A DNA stretch of 64,000 nt from an uncultured Ignatzschineria sp. (GTDB lineage Bacteria > Pseudomonadota > Gammaproteobacteria > Cardiobacteriales > Wohlfahrtiimonadaceae): positions 1-64,000 of the forward strand of contig CALZEE010000005.1 in assembly GCA_945639195.1 (NCBI GenBank), read 5' to 3'. This document shows positions 56,718 to 64,000 of the stretch, piece by piece; positions within the stretch are counted from its first letter, which is position 1; every line of letters starts with the position of its first letter. The notes below the pieces were generated by a model that was not told where the DNA came from, ran no database searches, and worked only from the letters and a program-made list of their open reading frames with translations. A program made the translations under genes and the position numbers.

Positions 56718-57428
56718 ATGACTTCTGCAGCTAAAGTTTTATTTATTGATGATGATTATGAACTTCAATCACTCATTTCTGAACTCCTTAAATATGAAGG
56801 CTTTGATGTAAGTATTGGAAGCAATGGCGTTGAATGCCTAGAATTCCTCAGCCATTCAACGCCTGACATCATCATCTTAGATGTGATGATGCCCAAGAAA
56901 AATGGATGGGATACGTTAAAAGAAATTCGTAAAATACACCCCAATCTTCCGGTTATTATGCTCTCTGCCAAAGGTGACAGTATTGACCGTGTACTAGGTC
57001 TTGAGCTTGGCGCGGATGACTATATTTCTAAACCCTTTGATGATAGAGAACTTGTCGCTCGTATCAGAACAAGAATGCGCCTTCAAAACCAAGCATCTGA
57101 AGACCAAGCAGAAGATCGTGATAAATCAACCCTCATTGAAATGCATGGATTATCCCTTAACCAGGCGCAATTCCAAGCAAGCTTCGAAGGAGAACAGATC
57201 AGTTTAACCAGTACGGAGTTTGCGATCCTCTATTACATGGCAGCCCGTAAAGGCGAGACAATTAGTCGCGATGAGCTCAGTAAAAATGTACTCGGTAAAC
57301 GTCATCAAACCTTTGACCGCGTGATCGATATGCATTTGAGTAATATTCGTAAAAAACTCCCTGCACGTGACGATCAGCTCCCCTGGTTTAAAACAGTTCA
57401 TGGTCTTGGATATCTCTTCTTAGAGTGA
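56718..57428 (+). CDS. OmpR-family response regulator, CpxR-like
   Basis: Two-domain response regulator of 236 residues. The receiver has the acidic pocket (FIDDDYE), phosphorylated Asp in ILDVMMPKKNGWD near residue 55, and the switch residues SAKG and KPFDDRE. The C-terminal winged helix (LTSTEFAILYYMAARKGETISRDEL cut) binds DNA. It and the histidine kinase resemble E. coli CpxR/CpxA, which answer envelope stress. The leader contains a GTAAA-type dyad. The kinase follows after 95 bases with a hairpin in between. Stimulus and targets are inferred. Confidence 0.88.
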   Translation: MTSAAKVLFIDDDYELQSLISELLKYEGFDVSIGSNGVECLEFLSHSTPDIIILDVMMPKKNGWDTLKEIRKIHPNLPVIMLSAKGDSIDRVLGLELGADDYISKPFDDRELVARIRTRMRLQNQASEDQAEDRDKSTLIEMHGLSLNQAQFQASFEGEQISLTSTEFAILYYMAARKGETISRDELSKNVLGKRHQTFDRVIDMHLSNIRKKLPARDDQLPWFKTVHGLGYLFLE

Positions 57429-57460
57429 TTCACGCCCTAGTGCTATAATTGCCTCAATCC

Positions 57461-57488
57461 CATCGCACCTTCCCCTTAAGGTGCGATG
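57461..57488 (+). other. 11-bp hairpin between response regulator and kinase
   Basis: CATCGCACCTT (57461-57471) pairs with AAGGTGCGATG (57478-57488). No T run follows, so it may tune mRNA stability or reduce read-through into the kinase rather than end transcription. Confidence 0.65.
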
Positions 57489-57523
57489 ATTCGTATCAAG
57501 CGTAGCGTTTAAGGACTTTTGCA

Positions 57524-58882
57524 GTGAAACAACGATATCCTCTATTTAAGAAATTAAGTATTCGCGTTTTCATCACTATCTGGCTCAGTATGGGCTTGAT
57601 GATCGCCTTAACCTTACTACTCCCCAGATTAGATCAAAGAAGAGCGCTACCTATCTCAGAAAAAGAGTCGGTGCTTTATACGACAAAAGTCAATCGTATG
57701 CTATTTAGTATCCCTTCTGATCACTACGTTGATCACTCGGATAATGCTGATCTCATCGTTGTACCAGATGAGATCTCAGAGCGCTATAATATGCTCCATA
57801 ATCTCGATGATGAGGAGATTGTTCATTTTATCGTTACCACGCTCCCTTCTAAAAAAATTTACCAACAAGAGATTAACGAGCACGAGTTAATTGGACCTTT
57901 CCATTTTAATAAAGATCCTAATGCGTACTATCTCTTAGCCCCTTCTCTTCCTCAATCATTCTATCTCTCTAGAATTTATGATTCGCCCTTCTTACTACTT
58001 CTTTTAATGTTGCTCATTAGCATTCCTTTTGCCGGCATTTTAAGCTGGTCTCTGACTATTCCCATGAAGAACCTCCGAAGAGCTACAGAACGGGTTCGTA
58101 AAGGCGATTGGACAGTTGATAAATACCTTGAAGCTCGCGGGCCTATTGAGTATCGATACCTTGCAAAAAGCTTCAATGACACTATTGAAGCGCTCAGTAA
58201 TGCAAGACAAGAAAAAAACCGTCTATTTGCCAATCTCTCCCATGAGCTACGAACACCTCTGACGCGTATTCATCTTGCTAATAGCCTTATACGCATTAAA
58301 GGAAAAGAGGTTGTGGCGAATGAAGTTCAACGAATTAACGATAACTTACAACTCGTTGAGGATCGTATCCAAGCGATGTTATCACTCTCTAAACAGACGA
58401 TTCTCAATGATGACTTGGTAGAGATCCTTGATCTCAAAGAGCTTCTCACACCACTCTTAGATGATGCGGCATTTGAAGCACAAGAGAAAGATAAAACTCT
58501 TCGCTTTAATCCTGTACCGGCGGTAATGATCGAAGTGAATGCAGAGCTCTTTTGCAGCGGTTTAGAAAATATCGTGCGCAATGCGATTCACTATGCTAAA
58601 TCGCAGATTAACGTAACAGTTGAGATCCGTGATGAGCAGTTTTATATTAATGTCCACGATAATGGTCCGGGCGTTTTAGAGAAAGATCTCCCACAGATCT
58701 TTGAACCCTTCTATCGGGGTGATCGCCCTGAAGGTATGCAAGATTACGGCGGTTCTGGTCTTGGTCTTGCCATTGTTAGCCAGATGGTGAGTTCTCATAA
58801 GGGCTCCGTAAAAGCAGAGAATGATAATGGTCTCTCTATCACCATTACGATACCGCTCTCACAAGATAAGCTCTTTATCTAA
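57524..58882 (+). CDS. sensor histidine kinase, CpxA-like
   Basis: Membrane sensor kinase of 452 residues. A first membrane segment (VFITIWLSMGLMIALTLLL) is followed by a periplasmic domain of about 120 residues, a second membrane segment near residue 160 and a HAMP linker. The H-box is NLSHELRTPLTRIHL near residue 240, with the N-box NIVRNAIHYA and the G-boxes DNGPGV and GGSGLGLAIV. The H-box and size match CpxA. The start is GTG 57524 behind AAGGAC. It should phosphorylate the preceding response regulator in answer to envelope stress; the signal is not visible in the sequence. Confidence 0.9.
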   Translation: MKQRYPLFKKLSIRVFITIWLSMGLMIALTLLLPRLDQRRALPISEKESVLYTTKVNRMLFSIPSDHYVDHSDNADLIVVPDEISERYNMLHNLDDEEIVHFIVTTLPSKKIYQQEINEHELIGPFHFNKDPNAYYLLAPSLPQSFYLSRIYDSPFLLLLLMLLISIPFAGILSWSLTIPMKNLRRATERVRKGDWTVDKYLEARGPIEYRYLAKSFNDTIEALSNARQEKNRLFANLSHELRTPLTRIHLANSLIRIKGKEVVANEVQRINDNLQLVEDRIQAMLSLSKQTILNDDLVEILDLKELLTPLLDDAAFEAQEKDKTLRFNPVPAVMIEVNAELFCSGLENIVRNAIHYAKSQINVTVEIRDEQFYINVHDNGPGVLEKDLPQIFEPFYRGDRPEGMQDYGGSGLGLAIVSQMVSSHKGSVKAENDNGLSITITIPLSQDKLFI

Positions 58883-58900
58883 TACAATCATCAACGACGC

Positions 58901-58938
58901 AAAATGCCGGTGAAGTACTCGATAAATGCCGGCATTTT
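58901..58938. terminator. terminator made of two inverted AAAATGCCGG motifs
   Basis: AAAATGCCGG (58901-58910) and CCGGCATTTT (58929-58938) are perfect 10-bp inverted copies of the common TGCCGGCA word with flanking A/T. It lies 19 bases past the kinase stop and would work on both strands. Confidence 0.75.
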
Positions 58939-59027
58939 AAACACTTTCTCTCAATCAATTCAGAATACATCATTAATATTGAATCATATCTTAGGAATAT
59001 TGCGCATTGCGCTTCCGATCATGACGA

Positions 59028-59729
59028 TTAAGAGGCTTGTAAGAAGGTTAATAGATCGTCAAAGATAAGATCATTATTGACGATATAACTACCGTGATCA
59101 TGATCTTTGATGATTTTTAACGTGCCATTAGGCAGTGCCGCGCTAATATTTTCGAGCGTCATCGGCTTATAGAGATCATTCTCCCCCCCAAAAACAAGCG
59201 TTCTATGCGGAATTTTTGCCAAATCACCTAATAAAATATTCGGCTCTTCTAGCATCATTTTATAGAGCGGATCGGCTGTTTGACGATATACCATACGCAT
59301 GTAGCGTAAACAGCTCTCTGTAAGATCACTCGGTTGTAAATTAGGGCCTAGCAGCATTAATCGATCGAGCTTCTCTGGCGAAGTTAAGGCGAGTAGCATC
59401 GTGATGATTGAACCATCACTAAAACCTAACATATTCACCTTCTCAAGGGAGAGCGCATCAATAAAAGCGTCTGTATCTTGCATCATCAGTGAATAATGAT
59501 ATTGATCGGTCTTTTCACTCTGCCCATGATTTCGGCTATCGAGTGCATAGACGGTAAAGTACTTGGCGAGTTGTGCCATTAAGGGGGCAAAAATCCACTG
59601 ATCCTCACCATTACCATGCAATAAAATCAGTGGATCACCAACGCCGCACTGCGTGTAATGAAGCATGACTCCATTCACTTTAATCTGATGTGATTCCACT
59701 TGAATGCCGGCAATTTCTACTTTAGTCAT
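59028..59729 (-). CDS. alpha/beta-fold hydrolase
   Basis: Alpha/beta hydrolase of 233 residues. The oxyanion-hole segment is LILLHGNGED, the nucleophile elbow GFSDGS (GxSxG) near residue 97, and the likely catalytic histidine is in KDHDHGSY near the C-terminus; an Asp in FGGENDLYK completes the triad region. There is no signal peptide, so it is cytosolic. Substrate and pathway are unknown; such enzymes act as esterases, thioesterases or C-C hydrolases. GAGGAGAG precedes the ATG. It is followed by the convergent kinase gene. Confidence 0.83.
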   Translation of the reverse strand: MTKVEIAGIQVESHQIKVNGVMLHYTQCGVGDPLILLHGNGEDQWIFAPLMAQLAKYFTVYALDSRNHGQSEKTDQYHYSLMMQDTDAFIDALSLEKVNMLGFSDGSIITMLLALTSPEKLDRLMLLGPNLQPSDLTESCLRYMRMVYRQTADPLYKMMLEEPNILLGDLAKIPHRTLVFGGENDLYKPMTLENISAALPNGTLKIIKDHDHGSYIVNNDLIFDDLLTFLQAS

Positions 59730-59807
59730 GATCTCTCCTCATCTCTGTACGTACCTTTGCGCCAATCCTTGTTCGCTGACGATAAACTTTAAGGTTATCC
59801 TTATAAA

Positions 59808-60734
59808 CTAATGCTCGCGAATCACCGACCAGATCCCCACCATCGGTTTAGCTTGCCAGAATGACGCGCCATATACGCGCCCCTTTAGATAAATACGTGC
59901 CAATGTGCCATCTAAATAGAGGGCATTACCATTATCGCACTGTAACTTATCCCTAAAAAAGCTCGCAAACTCATAAAAGTTCACGTTATCTTCCGTCACT
60001 ACAAAGGTCGTTTTACGTCCTTCATCCATCGCGCATACTGCACTACGAATACGAAGACTGTCAGATTTGGGAATAAAATAAGGGTTATATTCGCCATTCA
60101 CTAAAAGCATTGGCCCAGATTGCACTGCATCACGAATATTTGCATAATCGCGCTTAAATTGCCGATGGAATGCATCCGTATCAAGGATATGTGCGCGGTT
60201 ATCATCCGTCATATAAAAAACGCCATTAGGAAACAGAGAGAAGTTCCCCTGCCCACCATTGGATTTCACCAGATTTAACGGTGAATAGGTTTGATGATTT
60301 TCAATATAGAGCCCAAGCGGGGTATATTCTTTAGTATAAATACCGGAGTTAATCGCAAAAAGAAGCTCATCACCTTTTTTACGTGTCGCACTATTTAAGC
60401 CTGCTAAAGAGCTATAACTCAAACCAGTATCGCTATTTTTCCAGTGATGTTGTAATTTTACTTTGTCTAAGGAGATCGTCACCACAACATAGCGTTTATG
60501 TTGATAACGGGTCTCTTGCAGCGTAATTCCTTGTGCTATATTTTCAGCAAAGGCAGGCGTCATAACCGCAAGAATACTCAAGTATAATAAGCAGAAAAGA
60601 AATACTGGAAGAAAGAGAACTCGTGCATGATTGAGGAGGGTCATTAACCTATTTGCAAAATGATTTGTGGAGTGCTGCTTACCACCATTCTTTATCATTT
60701 CCATCCCGAATCCTGTGCCCTGAAAGCCTCTCAT
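59808..60734 (-). CDS. phosphodiester glycosidase-like (YigE/DUF2233) secreted protein
   Basis: Protein of up to 308 residues with a hydrophobic signal/anchor near residues 40-62 (ARVLFLPVFLFCLLYLSILA), then a domain like the phosphodiester glycosidase (NAGPA) family and E. coli YigE. Recognisable pieces are FAINSGIYTKEYTPLGLYIE, AVQSGPMLLVNGE and CDNGNALYLDGT. It is probably anchored to or released in the periplasm; the substrate is unknown. The true start is uncertain because several ATG codons precede the signal and none has a strong ribosome site. A degenerate SuhB-like gene lies upstream. Confidence 0.75.
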   Translation of the reverse strand: MRGFQGTGFGMEMIKNGGKQHSTNHFANRLMTLLNHARVLFLPVFLFCLLYLSILAVMTPAFAENIAQGITLQETRYQHKRYVVVTISLDKVKLQHHWKNSDTGLSYSSLAGLNSATRKKGDELLFAINSGIYTKEYTPLGLYIENHQTYSPLNLVKSNGGQGNFSLFPNGVFYMTDDNRAHILDTDAFHRQFKRDYANIRDAVQSGPMLLVNGEYNPYFIPKSDSLRIRSAVCAMDEGRKTTFVVTEDNVNFYEFASFFRDKLQCDNGNALYLDGTLARIYLKGRVYGASFWQAKPMVGIWSVIREH

Positions 60735-60876
60735 CTCTTGATTCCCCTATTCACAAAAGCCCCGTATTATACGAGGCTTATGGTTTACTTTTGATATCTT
60801 ATGTATCTCAGTATATCTGATTCTTTTAAGATCTACCTAACTCTGTGTAGCTCTTTGAATCATATAATAGTGTTCG

Positions 60877-61647
60877 TTAGATTTGAAGTGCGCGAAGCAT
60901 CTCTTTAAGAAGTTTAGGATGTGTTACTACCACATTTCCGCTTTTCACAACATCTTCAGTCCCACGATAATCCGTCACTAAACAACCGGCTTCTTTTGCA
61001 ACTAATTGTACGGCTTTTAATGTACAAATATCAGAACCCTCAGCATAATACGCTGAATATTGGCCTTTAATTACAAGTGCACTATCTTTTGCGAAATCCC
61101 CAAGAACTTTTTGTGCTTTCGTTAAACGAAGCACTTTTGTAAAGCGGGCAATCGCATCTTCTTTTGGCGTAACGGCTGTTAAGACGAATGCATTTTCAAT
61201 CTTACCATCGCTCTTACCAACACGAACACGTTGCTCTTCATCTTCACATAAAACGCCAAGACCTTTTGATGCTTCAGCAATGACTTTATCAGCAACACCA
61301 TCGTAGATAAGTGATGATTGAAGTTCGCCATCCATCTCAAGTGCAATCGTTACTGAAAAGTGCGGGTTTCCTACGCGGAAGTTGTCCACGCCACTGATTC
61401 CGACATACCATGAGAAACGGCTATCATTTACTAAACCTGAATGGTAGTTTGCATAATAAGAGTGATCAGGATATAACGCTAAAAGCCCCTCTATCATCTC
61501 TCCTTCGATCTTCTCATAAAACTGAACAAATAGGCTGTCATCAGCACGTTGTTCTGGGCTTAAACGATTTAAACGGTAATAGATTGAACGAATGGTACGA
61601 CCAGAATCGATCGCTACCTGTTTTGCAACTTGGGTAAATGAACTCAT
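60877..61647 (-). CDS. SuhB-like inositol monophosphatase pseudoenzyme
   Basis: Protein of 256 residues with the fold and length of SuhB/inositol monophosphatase, but the catalytic residues are gone. Where E. coli SuhB has ITEESG, DPLDGTTNF and PWDFAAG, this one has YANYHSG, GISGVDNF and SDICTLK, so the metal-binding acids are missing. The rest still aligns (SVTIALEMDGELQSSLIYD, LVAKEAGC, TGNIV-like SGNVVVTHPKLLKEML). SuhB in E. coli has a second job with the transcription antitermination machinery that does not need catalysis, so a structural role is plausible here. It could also be a paralogue beside an active copy elsewhere. The start is fixed by family alignment. Confidence 0.82.
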   Translation of the reverse strand: MSSFTQVAKQVAIDSGRTIRSIYYRLNRLSPEQRADDSLFVQFYEKIEGEMIEGLLALYPDHSYYANYHSGLVNDSRFSWYVGISGVDNFRVGNPHFSVTIALEMDGELQSSLIYDGVADKVIAEASKGLGVLCEDEEQRVRVGKSDGKIENAFVLTAVTPKEDAIARFTKVLRLTKAQKVLGDFAKDSALVIKGQYSAYYAEGSDICTLKAVQLVAKEAGCLVTDYRGTEDVVKSGNVVVTHPKLLKEMLRALQI

Positions 61648-61837
61648 GAATGTCTCTTCAGTTTTTAAAGATATTAAGGGTGGCGATATAGGGTGCCACC
61701 ACAGAAAACAGCGCAGATGATAATATCTCTGTGCTTACAATGGCAGTATTGTACCGCATCACGCATAAAATTCGTATTCAAAAAAACAAATTAAGCAAAA
61801 AAACGATCATGCCGCTTAAATTTATTGGGGCAAAAAA

Positions 61838-61868
61838 AAGCTTGGCGATCAATCCAAGCTTGTTTTTT
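61838..61868. terminator. bidirectional terminator
   Basis: AAGCTTGG (61838-61845) pairs with CCAAGCTT (61854-61861), with A and T runs on both sides. It ends the MFS gene transcript. Confidence 0.93.
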
Positions 61869-61901
61869 TGAATATTGACGTGCTACCTACTCATTCAGTC
61901 T

Positions 61902-63260
61902 TTAGCGTGTGGCATCCTCAACGACAGATTCAATATCTACAGACTCATGCGTGATTGATGCATCCTTTACAGAAGGATCAACACTGGCTGTCTTTGCCAT
62001 TGGTGCTGTCTCATCAGTATTATCTGTCATCAATGGTGCCTTTTTCTGGGGGTTCTTCATAGGAAATGCAATCGCAAACCAAAGTGCGAGAAGCCCCGCT
62101 CCTATCAAGAGCACCGGCAATGCCGAGAAGTAGCCAAAGATAAGGCTTGCTAATATCCCGCCGATCGATGCACCTAAGAACTGACTTGATGAGAAGAAAC
62201 CCATCACCATGCCTCGATTCTGTTCCGGCGCTAAACGACTCATTAATGAAGGTTGCATCGCTTCCATCATATTAAAACCCCAGAAGAAGATCGTCATAAA
62301 GAGCAGCATCATGCCATAGCCCTTTGCAAAAGCCAGCGCAATTAACGCAATAATGAGTGCCCCTATTGAGAGCAAGAAGGAGATTCTAAACTGCCTAAAG
62401 CGCTCCGTAACCCCTACTGCCGGGAACATTAGAATAATGGCAATAAAGAAACCCGGAAGATAGATCTTCCAAGATTCTTGTGGCAAGAAACCTTCTGCTT
62501 CAAGTAACCATGGGAAAATTGTAAAAGAGAGCGTTAAAATCAGGTGCAACATAAATGCACCCAAGTAGAGCCTTACAATATCCGGATTACTCATTGCCGA
62601 GCGCATCGATGCAACGATTGGCTGACGTTGCCCTTTATTTTTCTTATGCTGCTCACTTTGTGGTAATTGTTTGAGCGTCACGTAGATCGCAATCACGCCC
62701 AGCACTGCACAGAGCAGAAACACCCCGCGCCCGCCAAATAGACCATAGATAATCGGCGAGATAAAGATCGCCAATCCAAAGGTTAAGCCAATACTGATGC
62801 CGATCAGCGCCATCGTTTTCCCGCGAATCTCTTCCCGTACAACATCGCTCGTAAAGGCGAGAACCACTGCAGATACTGCGCCGGCGCCTTGCACGACACG
62901 TCCCCAAATCGCAAGATAGATCGAGTCTGTAAAGGCGATCATGAGGCTCCCGATGACAAAGAGCGCCATCCCGATCGTAATCGTGATTTTCCGCCCAAAA
63001 TAATCCGAAAGCGTGCCAAATAATGGCTGTAAGATAATCTGCGTTAAAGCGTAACTACTAATAAAAAGTCCGGCCAAAAGCGGTGTTGAGCCCAATAACT
63101 CTTTTGTATAGAGCGAGTAGATGGGGAGGATAATAAAGATCCCAAGCATCCGAATAGAGAATAATCCAGCAAGCTTTGAGCCTAGCAACCAATCCCCTTT
63201 CGAAAATTTATGCGCTGATGCCTCTGCCTTTTGATCTGCTTGTTTAACGCCTTCTTGCAT
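61902..63260 (-). CDS. MFS transporter, YajR-like
   Basis: Major facilitator superfamily protein of 452 residues with twelve membrane segments. Motif A is present as GTLSDYFGRK after helix two, and GRVVQGAGAVSAVV marks helix four. It resembles E. coli YajR but lacks that protein's C-terminal YAM domain, ending instead in a polar acidic tail of about 45 residues. Export of small molecules is the family role; the substrate is unknown. GAGGAG lies before the ATG. rsmI ends 5 bases upstream, so the two are co-transcribed. Confidence 0.85.
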   Translation of the reverse strand: MQEGVKQADQKAEASAHKFSKGDWLLGSKLAGLFSIRMLGIFIILPIYSLYTKELLGSTPLLAGLFISSYALTQIILQPLFGTLSDYFGRKITITIGMALFVIGSLMIAFTDSIYLAIWGRVVQGAGAVSAVVLAFTSDVVREEIRGKTMALIGISIGLTFGLAIFISPIIYGLFGGRGVFLLCAVLGVIAIYVTLKQLPQSEQHKKNKGQRQPIVASMRSAMSNPDIVRLYLGAFMLHLILTLSFTIFPWLLEAEGFLPQESWKIYLPGFFIAIILMFPAVGVTERFRQFRISFLLSIGALIIALIALAFAKGYGMMLLFMTIFFWGFNMMEAMQPSLMSRLAPEQNRGMVMGFFSSSQFLGASIGGILASLIFGYFSALPVLLIGAGLLALWFAIAFPMKNPQKKAPLMTDNTDETAPMAKTASVDPSVKDASITHESVDIESVVEDATR

Positions 63261-63265
63261 GATGA

Positions 63266-64000
63266 TTACTCCTCATCTTTTAACGCCAATAATTCCTGAT
63301 AGAGCTCGTTCTTCGCTCTGCCTGTTACCTTATGCAAAATGGTTGAGATCTGCTTTAAAGGAAGCTTCTCTGCCATTAAGGTTTTGAGTAGTTTCTCTGA
63401 ATCAAATCCTGATTCTGACTCTGCGGATTTCTCTTTGCCCGTTGTTGCCACTACAAACTCGCCCCGAATCTCACTATCATGCGTGGCATAATGCTCATGG
63501 AGTTCCTTTGCAGTCCCAAAACGATAGTCTTCAAAGCGCTTCGTCATCTCTCGACCCACAAAGATTGCGCGATCATCGCCAAAGCTCTCTCTAAGATCTT
63601 CAAGCATCGCTACAATTCGATGGCTAGATTCATAGAAGACTTGCGTATGCTCTACCGTACTTAAAAGATCTAACTCGGTTCTTCTCTGCCCCTTTTTGGA
63701 AGGGAGAAAGCCGATAAAGGTGAATCGATCTGTCGGAATGCCGGCTACTGACAGCGCGGTAATAATCGCACTCACGCCGGGGATCGGTACCACTAAAAAA
63801 CCTAACTCACGAAGATGGCGAACCACTGTAAAGCCAGGGTCTGAGATTAAAGGCGTACCCGCATCAGAGATAATCGCAACGGACTCTCCCGCCTCGAGCA
63901 TCGCTTTAATCTTTTCTACACGACTCATCTCATTGTGTTCATGTAGGGAAATAAGGGGACATTGAATGCCAAAATGTACCAGTAATTTTGCCGATACTCG
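63266..64000 (-). CDS. rsmI: RsmI, 16S rRNA (cytidine1402-2'-O)-methyltransferase, 5' part outside the window
   Basis: The frame stays open to the window edge, so the gene begins beyond 64000. Residues visible at the edge read VSAKLLVHFGIQCPLISLHE then HNEMSRVEKI, matching RsmI upstream of the SAM-binding part; ISDAGTPLISDPGF, IPGVSAIITALSVAGIPTD (19 residues) and GFLPSKKGQR follow. RsmI adds a 2'-O-methyl group to C1402 of 16S rRNA in the decoding centre. The internal ATG at 63928 is not the true start. It overlaps operonically with the MFS gene (5-base gap). Confidence 0.95.
   Translation of the reverse strand, partial: RVSAKLLVHFGIQCPLISLHEHNEMSRVEKIKAMLEAGESVAIISDAGTPLISDPGFTVVRHLRELGFLVVPIPGVSAIITALSVAGIPTDRFTFIGFLPSKKGQRRTELDLLSTVEHTQVFYESSHRIVAMLEDLRESFGDDRAIFVGREMTKRFEDYRFGTAKELHEHYATHDSEIRGEFVVATTGKEKSAESESGFDSEKLLKTLMAEKLPLKQISTILHKVTGRAKNELYQELLALKDEE

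Overview
The window is an AT-rich chromosome segment of a Gram-negative bacterium. It encodes outer-membrane porins, an Lpp-type lipoprotein, TrkH, a CpxR/CpxA-like pair and Pseudomonas-like amino-acid catabolic genes. My best guess is a gammaproteobacterium near Cardiobacteriales (Ignatzschineria/Wohlfahrtiimonas type). That is inference from gene content; there is no rRNA in the window to test it. I saw no tRNA, rRNA, CRISPR array, prophage or intact insertion sequence.

Layout. 0.5-6 kb: an Orn/Lys/Arg decarboxylase, then metR divergent from mesX-mesD, a folate-independent methionine synthase pair. 6-11.6 kb: a guanidinobutyrase-like ureohydrolase, a 2-ketoarginine decarboxylase-like ThDP enzyme, a YjiH-type permease and a LysR regulator, together resembling part of the arginine transaminase route. 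12-19 kb: an S4 RNA-binding protein and several membrane transporters. 19.5-21.6 kb: thiC behind a TPP riboswitch. 21.8-24.4 kb: a Tat-exported flavin amine oxidase paired with a cytochrome c, then a T4 endonuclease V-like DNA repair enzyme. 25.4-27.4 kb: two tandem duplicated LysR genes. 27.4-33.8 kb: a large FAD/Fe-S D-lactate dehydrogenase-type enzyme and a Lon protease with a long N-terminus. 34.5-40.6 kb: a YkvI-type permease divergent from amaB-dpkA-amaA, the pipecolate branch of D-lysine catabolism. 41-45.6 kb: sodC, a second ThDP enzyme and a LysR regulator. 45.9-51.7 kb: a porin array of three intact genes plus two fragments. 52-64 kb: gpsA, hemB, an lpp-like gene, trkH, a CpxRA-like system, an alpha/beta hydrolase, a phosphodiester glycosidase-like protein, a SuhB-like protein lacking its catalytic residues, an MFS transporter and the 3' part of rsmI.

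Two genome-scale signals run through the window. The palindrome TGCCGGCA occurs about 32 times, in genes and between them, far above chance for AT-rich DNA; twice its core forms inverted pairs that look like terminators. Separately, a family of 140-190 bp intergenic repeats (about 13 units at six places) has conserved ends and a central hairpin whose stem changes sequence but stays paired. One set of these repeats forms a 160-bp tandem array, and another brackets sodC as long direct repeats.

The catabolic clusters, each with its own LysR regulator and permease, suggest an organism that lives on amino acids. Many start sites were moved downstream of the longest reading frame because a clear Shine-Dalgarno sequence and family alignment favour the internal ATG.
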